NCBI RefSeq assembly: GCF_900104685.1
Contig: NZ_LT629755.1
Location: 3,038,001-3,102,000 of the forward strand
From: Agromyces flavus
Lineage (GTDB): Bacteria; Actinomycetota; Actinomycetes; Actinomycetales; Microbacteriaceae
Reading direction: 5' to 3'
DNA length: 64,000 nucleotides
Under the pieces are notes generated by a model. That model was given only the letters and a program-made list of their open reading frames with translations. It was not told where the DNA came from and made no database searches. Numbering within the stretch: position 1 is the stretch's first letter; each line of letters starts with the position of its first letter. Positions 34,508 through 44,515 of this stretch are shown in pieces. The position numbers and the translations under genes are program-made.

Positions 34508-35905
34508 TCACTCCACCGAGTCGGCCCCCAGGCGGTCGACCAGCTCGTCGGCGAGGCCCACGTACGTCGCCGGGGTCAGCGCGAGCAGGCGCTGCTTCGC
34601 GCCATCCGAGATCTCGAGGCCCTGCACGAACTCGGCGAGCTCGGCGGCGCCGACGCGCTTGCCGCGCGTGAGCTCCTTGAGCAGCGCGTAGGGGTCGGCG
34701 ATGCTCGAGTCGCCCGCGGCGACCTCGGCCCGGATGACGGTCTGGATCGCCTCGCCGAGGACCTCCCAGTTGCCGTCGAGGTCGGCCAGCAGCAGGTCGC
34801 GGTCGAGGTCGATCTCGCCGAGGCCGCGCAGGATGTTGTCGAGCGCGAGCACCGAGTGGCCGAACCCTACGCCGATGTTGCGCTGCGAGCTCGAGTCGGT
34901 CAGATCGCGCTGGAGCCGGCTCGTCACGAGCGTCGCGGCGAGCGAGTCGAGCACGGCCGAGGAGAGCTCGAGGTTCGCCTCGGCGTTCTCGAAGCGGATC
35001 GGGTTGACCTTGTGCGGCATGGTCGACGAGCCGGTGGCCCCGGCGGCCGGGATCTGGCGGAAGTAGCCGAGCGAGATATAGGTCCAGATGTCGGTCGCGA
35101 GGTTGTGCAGCACGCGGTTGGCGTGCGAGATGCGGCCGTACAGCTCGGCCTGCCAGTCGTGCGACTCGATCTGCGTCGTGAGGGCGTTCCACGTGAGCCC
35201 GAGCGACTCGACGAATTCGCGGGAGACCTCGGGCCACGCGACATCCGGCGCCGCCACGACATGCGCCGAGAAGGTGCCCGTCGCACCCGAGAACTTGCCG
35301 AGGTACTCGGTCGCCTCGACCTGGGCGCGGATGCGATCGAGGCGGTGCGCGAACACAGCGAGCTCCTTGCCCATCGTGGTCGGGGTGGCGGGCTGGCCGT
35401 GCGTGCGCGAGAGCATCGCGGCGTCGCGGTGCTCCTGCGCGAGGCCGATGAGCTTCGCGATGACGGCGCGGTACTTGGGCAGCCAGACCTGGGCGACCGC
35501 GTCGCGCACCGTCAGGGCGTACGAGAGGTTGTTGATGTCCTCGCTCGTGCACGCGAAGTGGGTGAGCTCGGCCAGGTGCGAGAGCCCCAGCCGGTCGAGC
35601 TGCGCGCGCACGTAGTACTCGACGGCCTTCACGTCGTGCCGCGTCGTGGCCTCGATGCGCCCGAGCTCGTCGATGTCGGCCTGGCCGAACTCGGTCACGA
35701 CCCCGCGCAGCGCCTGCTTCTGATCGGCCGACAACGCCGTCGTGCCGAAGAACCCGCGGTCGGTCTGGGCGATCAGCCACTCGATCTCGACGTGAACGCG
35801 CGCCCGGTTCAGCCCGGCTTCGGACAGGTGCTCGCCGAGCTCACCGACGGCGGCGCGGTACCGGCCGTCGAGGGGGCTGAGCGGCTGGGGAGGCAGCGAG
35901 GTCAT
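34508..35905 (-). CDS. purB: Adenylosuccinate lyase
   Basis: Catalyses two fumarate-releasing steps in purine synthesis. The 465-residue protein contains QPLSPLDGRYRAAVGELGEH, HFACTSEDINNLSYALTVRD, SRTHGQPATPTTMGKELAVF with the catalytic His, and the fumarase/lyase signature GSSTMPHKVNPIRFENAEAN. The long form matches the E. coli PurB type. The start overlaps the phosphatase stop by three bases (ATGA). Confidence 0.96.
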   Translation of the reverse strand: MTSLPPQPLSPLDGRYRAAVGELGEHLSEAGLNRARVHVEIEWLIAQTDRGFFGTTALSADQKQALRGVVTEFGQADIDELGRIEATTRHDVKAVEYYVRAQLDRLGLSHLAELTHFACTSEDINNLSYALTVRDAVAQVWLPKYRAVIAKLIGLAQEHRDAAMLSRTHGQPATPTTMGKELAVFAHRLDRIRAQVEATEYLGKFSGATGTFSAHVVAAPDVAWPEVSREFVESLGLTWNALTTQIESHDWQAELYGRISHANRVLHNLATDIWTYISLGYFRQIPAAGATGSSTMPHKVNPIRFENAEANLELSSAVLDSLAATLVTSRLQRDLTDSSSQRNIGVGFGHSVLALDNILRGLGEIDLDRDLLLADLDGNWEVLGEAIQTVIRAEVAAGDSSIADPYALLKELTRGKRVGAAELAEFVQGLEISDGAKQRLLALTPATYVGLADELVDRLGADSVE

Positions 35906-36429
35906 CGGAGTCCTTGTCTGAGAGCGGGAGCGAGTTGCCGGAAGAGCGCCGACGTCGACCGCTCTATCATCCCAAGAACCTGGTCGAAGGTCGCGTCGTC
36001 GCTGTAGTACGGATCGGGGACGTCCTGCAGCGGCGAGAGCTCGGGGTCGAACTCGAGCAGCAACCGGACCTTGTGCTCGTCGTAGGTGGTGCGGGCCCAG
36101 TTGCGCAGCACGCGCGACTGCCCGCGGTCGAACGCGACCACCAGGTCGATGTCGGGGAAGTCGTCTGGGTCGAACTGGCGGGCGCGGTGCTTGGAGCCGT
36201 CGTACCCCGCGCGGGCGAGCGCGTCGATCGTGCGCTGGTCGGCCTGCTCGCCGACGTGCCAGTCGCCCGTCGCGGCCGACTCGATCGCGAGGCACCCCTC
36301 GAGCCCGGCCCGTTCGGCGAGGGAGCGCAGCACGACCTCCGCCATCGGCGACCGGCAGATGTTGCCGGTGCACACGAACGAGACACGGAATCGCTGCGCG
36401 GCCTCCCCCGCGGGTTCCGCACGCGTCAT
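35902..36429 (-). CDS. Low-molecular-weight protein-tyrosine phosphatase
   Basis: Cytoplasmic phosphatase. The 175-residue protein has the P-loop FVCTGNICRSPMAEVV (Cys20, Arg26) and the general-acid loop VPDPYYSDDATFDQVL. The ATG at 36429 gives a normal length; the frame is open upstream but reads antisense through the next gene. It is translationally coupled to purB. Confidence 0.92.
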   Translation of the reverse strand: MTRAEPAGEAAQRFRVSFVCTGNICRSPMAEVVLRSLAERAGLEGCLAIESAATGDWHVGEQADQRTIDALARAGYDGSKHRARQFDPDDFPDIDLVVAFDRGQSRVLRNWARTTYDEHKVRLLLEFDPELSPLQDVPDPYYSDDATFDQVLGMIERSTSALFRQLAPALRQGLR

Positions 36430-36519
36430 GGCACCTATTGTGGACGAGTCGCGCGGGTTCGGAACAGAGCCGAATCCGGTCCGGGTACCCGATATCCGGG
36501 ACGAGGTGCGGAGGTGGCC

Positions 36520-37446
36520 ATGGCGGCGGATGCGCCCGAGGCCGATGTGCACGTCGACGCGGCGCTCGTCACGCGCCTGGTCGCGGCCCAGCACCCGTCG
36601 TTCGCCGGTCCCGTCGAGCTCGTCGCGAACGGCTGGGACAACGCGATCTTCCGGCTGGGCCGTCGATGGGCGGTGCGGATGCCGCGGCGCGCGCTCGGCG
36701 ACCGGCTTGTCCGTTCGGAGCAGCGCTGGCTGCCCGTCATCGCCGGGTCGCTTCCCGACGGCGTCCGCGCACCGGTTCCGGTGGCGACAGGCCGGCCCGC
36801 CCTCGGATACCCGTATGCGTGGAGCATCACGCCGTGGTTCGACGGCGTGCCTGCAGCATCCGTGGCGCCGGCCGACCGTCGGCCCATCGCCGAGGCGCTC
36901 GCCGACGTGCTCGTCGCCATAGGTCGGCCGGCCCCGTCGGAGGCGCCCCCGAATCCGTATCGCGGCGTGCCGCTGTCGCACCGTGACCAGGCGGTGGCCG
37001 AGCGGCTCGCGTCGGGCCGCCTCGAGCGCGCGGTGACGACGGATGTCGCGGCGCTCGCCGCAGTGTGGTCCGATGCACTCGCGGCGCCCCCGTGGACCGG
37101 CTCGCCGCGATGGGTGCACGGCGACCCGCACCCAGGGAACCTGCTGCTCGAGCGCTCGGCGGGCGTTGACGGCTGGCGCCTCGCCGCGGTGCTCGACTTC
37201 GGCGACCTCACCGCGGGCGACCCGGCGACCGATCTCGCGTCGGCGTGGCTGGTGTTCGACCCGGTCGGGCGCACCCGCTTCCGCGACCGCATCGAGCGGT
37301 TACGGCCGACGGATTCCGCCGACTGGGTTCGCGCGCGAGGGTGGGCGCTCGCCATCGGGTCGGCCATCGTCGACGCCATCGGGGTCGACAATGGCCCGAT
37401 CGGGCGGGTGGGCGCGCACGCGCTCGAGCAGGTGCTGCTCGACTGA
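36520..37446 (+). CDS. Aminoglycoside phosphotransferase-fold (APH) kinase-like protein
   Basis: A 308-residue protein of the APH/choline kinase fold. Motifs: ANGWDNAIFRLGRRWAVRMP (nucleotide loop and Lys/Arg strand), WITPWF-like SITPWFDGVPAAS, the catalytic loop WVHGDPHPGNLLLE with HxDxxxxN, and AAVLDFGDLTAGDPATDLAS with the metal-binding Asp. These residues look intact. Family members phosphorylate small molecules such as macrolides, aminoglycosides or homoserine; the target here is unknown. GGAGG precedes the ATG at 36520 at close spacing, with a GTG two codons earlier. Confidence 0.85.
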   Translation: MAADAPEADVHVDAALVTRLVAAQHPSFAGPVELVANGWDNAIFRLGRRWAVRMPRRALGDRLVRSEQRWLPVIAGSLPDGVRAPVPVATGRPALGYPYAWSITPWFDGVPAASVAPADRRPIAEALADVLVAIGRPAPSEAPPNPYRGVPLSHRDQAVAERLASGRLERAVTTDVAALAAVWSDALAAPPWTGSPRWVHGDPHPGNLLLERSAGVDGWRLAAVLDFGDLTAGDPATDLASAWLVFDPVGRTRFRDRIERLRPTDSADWVRARGWALAIGSAIVDAIGVDNGPIGRVGAHALEQVLLD

Positions 37447-37551
37447 GGCAGCTGGTCCGACTCGTCCTCCACGGGCGACGAGGTCGACGCGGATCCTGCG
37501 ACGGGCCTGTGCCGAGATCGACGTGACTGTCGGGTCGGCGAAGCTCGGCGC

Positions 37552-37905
37552 ATGCCCCTCGTCGAACCCGGCTACGACCCCGTCCTGATCGGCCGTCGGA
37601 GGCGGCTCATCCAACTCGAGTCGGCCATCGCCGACCTGCGCGAGCTGCGGCGCGAGGTCGAGGCGTCGCGACCGGGGCTGGTTCCCCAGGGCGGCGCGAC
37701 CTGGCATTCGCGCGCCGCTGCCGCGTACGCAGAACGCCGCGAGTCGATCCGCCACGCGCTCGCGAACGCCGAACGCCTCCTCGGTGACGCCGAGGCCGCG
37801 CTCGCCGCCGAGGCGGAGCGCGTGCGACGCACGCTCGACGACCCGTCGCCAGACGACGTGTCCTGGCTCATCGGAGACCGGGGAGCGGTGCGATGGGCGA
37901 CCTGA
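37552..37905 (+). CDS. WXG100-like helical protein, upstream partner of a hydrolase
   Basis: A 117-residue, mostly helical protein. The section GATWHSRAAAAYAERRESIR followed by a long heptad-rich helix (LANAERLLGDAEAALAAEAE) resembles the W-x-x-A/Y pattern of WXG100-type proteins, though with WHS rather than WxG. There is no signal peptide or membrane segment. It overlaps the next gene by 13 bases. By analogy it may be a chaperone or co-secreted partner of that hydrolase through an ESX-like route; this is inference, as no secretion gene is in the window. Confidence 0.65.
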   Translation: MPLVEPGYDPVLIGRRRRLIQLESAIADLRELRREVEASRPGLVPQGGATWHSRAAAAYAERRESIRHALANAERLLGDAEAALAAEAERVRRTLDDPSPDDVSWLIGDRGAVRWAT

Positions 37906-39347
37906 TCGTCGCCGGTCCCGGGGTCACCACCGCCGTCGCGACCGACGAACTCCTCGACGACGCGGCTCGCTTCACGGCGGCGGCCGAGCTCCTCGCGGCC
38001 TGGCGCGACCGTCTCGCATCGGTCCGCGAGCGCGCGATGCGGGATGGCTGGGCGATCGACCGGCCCGAGACGCTCGCGTGGGCGCAGTCGGCGTTGAACT
38101 CGTGCGAGGCCGACGCACGTGAGCTCGCCGGCGCGCTGGCGGCGAGCGCCGACGGGTACGACGCGGCCGAGCGCGACTCGGCGGCGAGCCGGTTCGGCGA
38201 GCGGCTCGCGGCCGGCCTGCTCGGGGTGATGGCACCCGGGCTCGCGCTGTCGATCCTGCCGGCGGCGTTCGGGTTCGGATCCGCGGTCGCGGCCACGTCC
38301 CTGATCTCGCCCGAGACGACCCGCGCGGCGTTCGCCATGCTGTTCGCCGCGCACGGTCGCGAGGTGCTGGCCGATCCGCGATTCGTCTCGCTCGTGCGGG
38401 CCGTGGCCGACGACGCCGACGAGTTCGTCGCGGGCCTGCTCCACAGTCCCGGCCTGTGGGCGGGCGGTTCCGGCGTCGAGGTCCCCGAGAACGCGTCGAT
38501 GGTCGTCGCCGCGGCCGGGCTGGTCGGGCTCGTCGCCGGCACCACTGCGCTCGTGGAGACGCCGGTCGGCGTGCGCCGGGCCGACCCTCCCGCGACGAGC
38601 CCGACGGGCGCGCCCAGCGCGATCGCTCCCGCGCCGCGCGGCATCGGCGACCTCGCCGACCGCGTGCCGCCGTCCGAGGCCGACGCTCCCCAGGTGCGGA
38701 TCGAGCGGTACGCGGGTGCCGACGGTCCGCGATGGGTCGTGTACTCCGCGGGCACGGCCGACTTCACGGTCGAGCCCGGGGCGGAGCCGTACGACTCGAC
38801 CTCCAACGTGCACATGGTCGCCGAGTCCGCAGGGCTCCCGACCACCCGGGGTGCCGGCGAACGCGCCATCCGCCAGGCGATGGATCAGGCGGGCATCGCG
38901 CCCGGCGACCCCATCGTGCTGGTCGGCCATTCGGCCGGCGGGCTCGCGGCCGCGAACCTCGCGGCCGATCCCTCGCTCGACGTCGTCGCCGCGGTGAACC
39001 TCGGCGGACCCATCGGGCAGGTCGACACCGGCGACGTCCCGACGCTCTCGGTCGAGCACTCCGAGGACTTCGTCCCGGCGACCGGCGGCCACGGCGTCGC
39101 GGCACCGGGGCGCATCGTCGTCGAGCGCAGCGTCGGCGAGCTCGTGCACGGCGACGCCGCCGCCGTTCCCGCGCACGCGCTGACCGCCTACCGGGGGACC
39201 GCGGAGGCGATCGACGCGTCCGACGACGAGCGCCTGCGCGAGTTCCGGGCACGGATCACCGAGTTCATCGGGACCGGGGCGGCCGAGGTCACCTTTTGGC
39301 GGGCGGTCCGCGCCGACGGCGAGGCTGGCACCGGCTCGGCCGGTTAG
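37893..39347 (+). CDS. Alpha/beta hydrolase with helical N-terminal domain, candidate secreted effector
   Basis: A 484-residue protein. Residues 1-100 are predicted helical with no signal peptide, residues 105-150 and 200-222 are hydrophobic or Ala/Gly-rich, a Pro/Ala linker spans 230-260, and residues 265-470 form a lipase-like alpha/beta hydrolase with nucleophile motif VGHSAGGLAAANL (Ser347), a likely acid in EHSEDFVPATGG (Asp392) and a His near residue 430. The architecture resembles ESX-type effectors with an N-terminal helical targeting domain. Coupled to the WXG-like gene. The substrate may be an ester or lipid; unknown. Confidence 0.72.
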   Translation: MGDLIVAGPGVTTAVATDELLDDAARFTAAAELLAAWRDRLASVRERAMRDGWAIDRPETLAWAQSALNSCEADARELAGALAASADGYDAAERDSAASRFGERLAAGLLGVMAPGLALSILPAAFGFGSAVAATSLISPETTRAAFAMLFAAHGREVLADPRFVSLVRAVADDADEFVAGLLHSPGLWAGGSGVEVPENASMVVAAAGLVGLVAGTTALVETPVGVRRADPPATSPTGAPSAIAPAPRGIGDLADRVPPSEADAPQVRIERYAGADGPRWVVYSAGTADFTVEPGAEPYDSTSNVHMVAESAGLPTTRGAGERAIRQAMDQAGIAPGDPIVLVGHSAGGLAAANLAADPSLDVVAAVNLGGPIGQVDTGDVPTLSVEHSEDFVPATGGHGVAAPGRIVVERSVGELVHGDAAAVPAHALTAYRGTAEAIDASDDERLREFRARITEFIGTGAAEVTFWRAVRADGEAGTGSAG

Positions 39348-39356
39348 CCGCGCGAA

Positions 39357-39737
39357 TCAGTCGCGGGGGCGGACCACCAGGCCGATGAGCCAGCTGATGA
39401 CGCCGAGGACGAGCGCGCCGAGCACGCCCCACCAGAAGCCGTCGACCTCGAGGCCGAAGCCGATCAGTCCGCTGATCCAGTCGACGATGAGCAGCAGCAG
39501 GCCGTTCACGATGAAGGAGATGAGGCCGAGGGTCAGCACGTACAGCGGGAACCCGACGATGCGGATGAACGTGCCCACGGTCGCGTTGACGACGCCGAAG
39601 ATCAGGGCGATGAGCAGGTACGTGAGCACCGTGGCGAGGTCGGAGTCCTCGTACGGCACCACGCGCACGCCCGACACGATGAGGGTCGTGAGCCACAGGG
39701 CGAACGCCGAGACGGCGATCTTCAGCAGGAAGCGCAT
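39357..39737 (-). CDS. Four-helix membrane protein of the phage holin IV/YvlD type
   Basis: A 126-residue protein with four hydrophobic helices: [58 protein letters not shown] and [40 protein letters not shown] is the recognisable motif of the phage-holin/YvlD family, widespread chromosomal proteins not tied to a prophage. Ends nine bases from the convergent hydrolase gene. Confidence 0.85.
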   Translation of the reverse strand: MRFLLKIAVSAFALWLTTLIVSGVRVVPYEDSDLATVLTYLLIALIFGVVNATVGTFIRIVGFPLYVLTLGLISFIVNGLLLLIVDWISGLIGFGLEVDGFWWGVLGALVLGVISWLIGLVVRPRD

Positions 39738-39776
39738 GCCCCGAGTATGGCAGCGGGGTGCACCGCACCGAAGGGG

Positions 39777-39782
39777 TACGGT
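39777..39782 (+). promoter_or_regulatory. Candidate -10 box for leaderless aminotransferase mRNA
   Basis: TACGGT ends seven bases before the GTG at 39790, the typical spacing of leaderless actinobacterial transcripts. Confidence 0.5.
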
Positions 39783-39789
39783 GGAATCC

Positions 39790-40871
39790 GTGACCGCACC
39801 GGAGCCCACGAACGCGCAGGTCCGCCTGCGCCCCGAGATCGCCGCCCTCCCCCGTACCGGCAGGGCCGCCCGGCCCCGGCGAACGGCTTCAAGCTCTCGA
39901 GCAACGAGAACCCGTGGCCGCCGGTCCCGGCCGTCGAGCGGGCGATCGCGGCCGCCGCCGCCGAGGTCAACCGCTACCCGGATGCCACGGCGCTCGTGCT
40001 GCGCGAGAAGCTCGCCGAACGCTACGGCGTCACCGCCGACGAGGTGCTCGTCGGCGCCGGATCCGTCTCGCTGCTCGCCCAGTTCGTGCTCGCCGCGGCG
40101 GCGCCGGGCGACGAAGTCGTCTACTCGTGGCGCTCCTTCGAGGCCTACCCCGGCCTCGTGACCGTCGCGGGCGCACGAAGCGTGCAGGTCCCGAACCGCG
40201 CCGACCACGGCCACGACCTCGAGGCCATGGCGGCGGCCGTGACGGATCGCACGCGCGTGATCATCGTCTGCTCCCCCAACAACCCCACCGGCGTCGCGGT
40301 CACGCGCGACGAGTTCGAGCGCTTCATGGCGAGCGTGCCCGCCGACCGGCTCGTGCTGCTCGACGAGGCGTACGCCGAGTTCGTCCGAGACGAGGCATCC
40401 GTCGTCGGCAGCGATCTCATCGGCCGCTACCCCAACCTCGTCGTGCTCCGCACCTTCTCGAAGGCGTACGGGCTTGCTGGCGTTCGCGTCGGCTACGCGA
40501 TCGGGCCGGTCGAGATCCTCGACGCCGCCCGGGCGACCGCGATCCCGCTCGGCGTCACAGCCGTCGCCACGGCGGGCGCGCTCGCCGCGCTCGAGTCCGA
40601 CGCCGAGGCCGAGCTGCTCGGCCGCGTCGACCAGCTCGCCCACCGCCGCGACGACCTGCGCGACGCCCTGATCGCACAGGGCTGGGCCATCCCCGAGGCG
40701 CAGGGGAACTTCGTCTGGCTCCCCACGGGCGAGCGCACGACCGAGGTCGCCGAGCGGCTGTTCGACGTCGGGATCGTCGCGCGCGCGTTCCCCGGCGACG
40801 GCATCCGGGTGTCGGTCGGCGAGCCGGAATCTGTGGACGTACTCCTAACGGTTCTCAAGGAGCTTGTCTGA
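39790..40871 (+). CDS. Histidinol-phosphate/aromatic aminotransferase (HisC/Pat type) with apparent frameshift
   Basis: PLP aminotransferase with [51 protein letters not shown] and [19 protein letters not shown] (Schiff-base Lys). The family N-terminus ([11 protein letters not shown]) is read from the GTG at 39790, but the rest ([14 protein letters not shown]) lies one frame over; one extra C in the C-run at 39849-39853 would join them as ALPPYRQGR and give about 360 residues. Without it, translation stops early or must use a poor start near 39747. Either a sequence error or a real lesion. The catalytic part is otherwise intact, so I keep it as a CDS. Confidence 0.8.
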
Positions 40872-40902
40872 CCTTCACAAGAAGGGGCCCCGACCGAGCG
40901 GG

Positions 40903-40908
40903 TACCGT
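40903..40908 (+). promoter_or_regulatory. Candidate -10 box for leaderless dehydrogenase operon mRNA
   Basis: TACCGT ends six bases before the GTG at 40915. Confidence 0.5.
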
Positions 40909-40914
40909 GGAACG

Positions 40915-42048
40915 GTGGCAGCCCCCTCACGCGACTTCACCGCACCGACGGTCCAACTCCTGACGCCCGAGGGCGAGCTGCGCCCGACCGCCGAGGCCGA
41001 GCCCTACCTGCCGCTCGTCGAGGCCCTCCCCGACGCGGCACTCGAGCAGTTCTACCGCGACATGGTGCTCTCGCGTCGCATCGACGTGATGGGCGCGAAC
41101 ATGCAGCGTCAGGGTCAGCTCGCGCTGTGGGTGCCGAGCCACGGACAGGAGGCGGCGCAGGTCGGCTCCATCAGGGCCGCGCGCCCCCAGGACCACATCT
41201 TCCCGTCGTATCGCGAGCACGTCGTCGGAATGATCCGGGGGCTCGACCCCGTGAACATCCTCCGGCTGCTCAAGGGAGCGACGCTCGGCGGGTGGAACCC
41301 CGCCGAGAACGGCAACTTCCACCTCTACACGCTCGTGCTCGCGTCGCAGACCCTGCACGCGACGGGCTACGCCATGGGCCTGCAGTTCGACGGCGCGACC
41401 GCGACGGGCGATCCCGAGGCGGATGCCGCGGTGCTGGTGTACTACGGCGACGGGTCGACGTCGCAAGGCGACGCCAACGAGGCGCTCGTGTTCGCGTCGA
41501 GCTATGCGACCCCGCAGGTGTTCTTCGTGCAGAACAACCAGTGGGCCATCTCCGTACCGGTCTCGCGCCAGTCCCGGAGCCCGCTCTCGCTGCGCGGCGG
41601 CGGTTTCGGCATGCCCGGCATCCGCATCGACGGCAACGACGTGCTCGCCAGCTACGCGGTCACGCGACAGGCGCTCGAAGAGGCGCGAGCCGGCGACGGT
41701 CCGAGCTTCATCGAGGCCGTGACCTACCGCATGGGCGCGCACACCACGGCCGACGATCCCACGAAGTACCGCACCGACGACGAGGTCGCCTACTGGACCG
41801 AGCGGGACCCGATCACGCGCTACCGCACGTGGCTCGAGGGTCGGGGCGCGACATCCGCCTTCTTCGACGAGGTCGACGAAGAGGCATCCGATTTCGCGGC
41901 CGACGTTCGCGCGCGCACGCTCGAGATCACCGCTCCCCCGCGCCGGGACATCTTCGCGCACGTCTACAGCGAGCCCCACCCGCTCGTCGAGGCGCAGGCG
42001 GCATGGCTCGAGGAGTACGAGACCTCGTTCGAAGGAGGCCAGGCATGA
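40915..42048 (+). CDS. Thiamine pyrophosphate-dependent 2-oxo acid dehydrogenase E1 alpha subunit
   Basis: With E1 beta it decarboxylates a 2-oxo acid, branched-chain or pyruvate. The 377-residue protein has RRIDVMGANMQRQGQLALWV, SYREHVVGMIRGLDPVNILR, the ThDP motif YYGDGSTSQGDANEALVFAS ending in FFVQNNQWAIS, and RMGAHTTADDPTKYRTDDE. The GTG at 40915 follows a TACCGT -10 box; an in-frame TTG at 40864 inside the previous gene is the alternative. First gene of a three-gene operon. No E3 gene is present. Confidence 0.9.
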   Translation: MAAPSRDFTAPTVQLLTPEGELRPTAEAEPYLPLVEALPDAALEQFYRDMVLSRRIDVMGANMQRQGQLALWVPSHGQEAAQVGSIRAARPQDHIFPSYREHVVGMIRGLDPVNILRLLKGATLGGWNPAENGNFHLYTLVLASQTLHATGYAMGLQFDGATATGDPEADAAVLVYYGDGSTSQGDANEALVFASSYATPQVFFVQNNQWAISVPVSRQSRSPLSLRGGGFGMPGIRIDGNDVLASYAVTRQALEEARAGDGPSFIEAVTYRMGAHTTADDPTKYRTDDEVAYWTERDPITRYRTWLEGRGATSAFFDEVDEEASDFAADVRARTLEITAPPRRDIFAHVYSEPHPLVEAQAAWLEEYETSFEGGQA

Positions 42049-43088
42049 CGGTCGAGACGACCGGGACGCTGACCGGCGCACCCGCCGACCAGGACACCGC
42101 CGGCCTGCGGGGCGTGCACACGCTGTCGATGGCGAAGGCCATCACCGCCGGGCTGCGCGAGGCGATGCGCGCCGACGAGAAGGTCCTGCTCATGGGCGAG
42201 GACATCGGCGCGCTCGGCGGCGTGTTCCGCGTGACCGAGGGGCTGCTCGACGAGTTCGGCGACCGCCGCGTGCTCGACACGCCCCTCGCCGAATCGGGCA
42301 TCGTCGGCACGGCGATCGGGCTCGCGATGCGCGGCTACCGGCCGGTCGTCGAGATCCAGTTCGACGGCTTCATCTTCCCGGCGTTCGACCAGATCACGAC
42401 GCAGCTCGCGCGACAGACGGTGCGCCACGACGGCACGGTCTCGATGCCCGTCGTGATCCGCGTGCCGTATGGCGGGCACATCGGATCGATCGAGCACCAC
42501 CAGGAGAGCCCCGAGGCGTACTTCGCCCACACGCCGGGCCTCCGGGTCGTCAGCCCGTCCTCGCCGCACGATGCGTACTGGATGATCCAGGAGGCCATCG
42601 CCTCGAACGACCCGGTGCTGTTCTTCGAGCCGAAGAGCCGCTACTGGCCGAAGGGGCCCGTCGACCACGACCACAGCGGCCTGGCGCTCCACGCGAGCCG
42701 GGTCGTGCGCCGCGGCGACGACGTCACGGTCGTCGGCCACGGCGCCATGGTCGCCACGCTCCTGCAGGCGGCCGACATCGCGGCCGAGGAGGGCCGGAGC
42801 CTCGAGGTCGTCGACCTGCGTTCCCTCTCCCCCATCGACTACGGCCCCATCGTCGACTCGGTCCAGCGCACCGGCCGGCTCGTCGTCGCCCAGGAGGCCT
42901 ACGGCGCCGTGAGCGTCGGATCCGAGATCGCCGCGACGGTGGCCGAGCGCGCGTTCTACTCGCTCGAGGCGCCCGTGCTGCGCGTCTCGGCGTTCGACAC
43001 GCCGTTCCCGCCCGCCGCGCTCGAGACGGAGTACCTCCCGAGCGCGGACCGCGTGCTCGAGGCCGTCGACCGCGCGCTGTCCTACTGA
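42045..43088 (+). CDS. 2-oxo acid dehydrogenase E1 beta subunit
   Basis: Partner of E1 alpha. The 347-residue protein has [80 protein letters not shown] and [20 protein letters not shown], standard for PdhB/BkdB. ATG start overlaps the E1 alpha stop (ATGA); GAAGGAGG precedes it. Confidence 0.93.
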   Translation: MTVETTGTLTGAPADQDTAGLRGVHTLSMAKAITAGLREAMRADEKVLLMGEDIGALGGVFRVTEGLLDEFGDRRVLDTPLAESGIVGTAIGLAMRGYRPVVEIQFDGFIFPAFDQITTQLARQTVRHDGTVSMPVVIRVPYGGHIGSIEHHQESPEAYFAHTPGLRVVSPSSPHDAYWMIQEAIASNDPVLFFEPKSRYWPKGPVDHDHSGLALHASRVVRRGDDVTVVGHGAMVATLLQAADIAAEEGRSLEVVDLRSLSPIDYGPIVDSVQRTGRLVVAQEAYGAVSVGSEIAATVAERAFYSLEAPVLRVSAFDTPFPPAALETEYLPSADRVLEAVDRALSY

Positions 43089-43113
43089 TTCCGAAGACGA
43101 CCCGAGGAGCACG

Positions 43114-44511
43114 ATGAGCGAGATCCGGTTCCCACTGCCCGACGTGGGCGAGGGCCTCACCGAAGCCGAGATCGTGCAGTGGCGCGTCGCCCCCGGCGAC
43201 CGCATCGCGCTCGATCAGGTCTTCGTCGAGATCGAGACGGCGAAGTCGCTCGTCGAACTGCCGAGCGCCTTCGAGGGGACCATCGCCGAGCTGCTCGTGG
43301 AAGAGGGGCAGACCGTCGACGTCGGCACGCCCATCCTGGTCATCCGAACGGATGCCGCGCGCGGCATATCTGCCGAGCCTGCCCCGTCCGCGCCTGCGGC
43401 CGACGCGGTCCCCGCGCTGGCCGTGGAGTCCGAGGGCGCCGGCGCCGTGCTCGTCGGGCACGGGAGCTCGGGCCCGACGCGCAGTCGCCGTCGGCGCCAT
43501 CCCTCACCCGGTGGAGCTCACGAGCACCTCGTCCCGCCGTCCCCGACCGACGTGCCGGCGACGAGCGCATCGGCCGCGGCCGCACCGGCGGGCGGCGCCT
43601 CTGTGGGCATCGGTGAGCCCGCCCGTCCCGCCGAGCGTGCCGACGACGGCATGCCGGTGATCGCCAAGCCGCCCATCCGCAAGCTGGCCAAGGACCTCGG
43701 CGTCGACCTGTCGCGCGTCACGCCGACGGGTCCGATCGGCGACGTGACGCGCGACGACGTGATCCGCGAGGCGAGCCAGGCGAGCGTCTTCCGGAACATC
43801 CAGACGCCCGAACTGCCGGCCGATCGCGAGACGCGGATCCCCGTGAAGGGCGTGCGCAAGGTGATCGCGCAGACGATGGTGCAGAGCGCATACTCCGCGC
43901 CGCATGTATCGGTGTTCGTCGACGTCGACGCCACGCGCACGATGGAGTACATCAAGCGCCTGAAGGCCTCGCCCGACTTCGCCGGAGTCAAGGTGTCGCC
44001 CCTGCTCATCATGGCGAAGGCCATGATCTGGGCGGCTCGACGCAACCCCACCGCGAACGCGCAGTGGACCGACGAGGAGATCATCGTCAAGCACTACGTG
44101 AACCTCGGCATCGCCGCCGCCACGCCGCGCGGCCTCATCGTGCCGAACGTGAAGGAGGCGCAGGCGATGTCGATGGTCGAGCTCGCGACCGCGCTCGAGC
44201 AGCTCACCCTCACGGCGCGCGAGGGCAAGACGCAGCCGGCCGAGATGCAGGGCGGCACGATCACCATCACGAACATCGGGGTCTTCGGCATGGACACCGG
44301 CACGCCCATCCTCAACACCGGCGAGGTCGCGATCGTGGCGCTCGGGACGATCAAGCAGAAGCCGTGGGTCGTCGACGGCGAGGTCCGCCCGCGGTACGTC
44401 ACGACGATCGGCGGCTCGTTCGACCACCGGGTCGTCGACGGCGACGTCGCCAGCCGCTTCCTCGCCGACGTCGCCTCGATCATCGAGGAGCCGGCGCTGC
44501 TGCTGGACTGA
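43114..44511 (+). CDS. Dihydrolipoamide acyltransferase (E2) of the 2-oxo acid dehydrogenase complex
   Basis: Core of the complex. The 465-residue protein has one lipoyl domain with the lipoylated Lys in [18 protein letters not shown], a variable Pro/Ala/Ser linker containing [15 protein letters not shown], a peripheral-subunit-binding domain ([20 protein letters not shown]) and the catalytic domain ending in [20 protein letters not shown] with the active-site His and Asp. The acyl specificity (acetyl or branched-chain) is not readable here. It closes the operon, 25 bases after E1 beta. Confidence 0.93.
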   Translation: MSEIRFPLPDVGEGLTEAEIVQWRVAPGDRIALDQVFVEIETAKSLVELPSAFEGTIAELLVEEGQTVDVGTPILVIRTDAARGISAEPAPSAPAADAVPALAVESEGAGAVLVGHGSSGPTRSRRRRHPSPGGAHEHLVPPSPTDVPATSASAAAAPAGGASVGIGEPARPAERADDGMPVIAKPPIRKLAKDLGVDLSRVTPTGPIGDVTRDDVIREASQASVFRNIQTPELPADRETRIPVKGVRKVIAQTMVQSAYSAPHVSVFVDVDATRTMEYIKRLKASPDFAGVKVSPLLIMAKAMIWAARRNPTANAQWTDEEIIVKHYVNLGIAAATPRGLIVPNVKEAQAMSMVELATALEQLTLTAREGKTQPAEMQGGTITITNIGVFGMDTGTPILNTGEVAIVALGTIKQKPWVVDGEVRPRYVTTIGGSFDHRVVDGDVASRFLADVASIIEEPALLLD

Positions 44512-44515
44512 GCCG

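Noticed and set aside
39357-39737. Prophage remnant suggested by the phage-holin-type gene
   Set aside because: The family is a common chromosomal membrane protein and no other phage gene is present.
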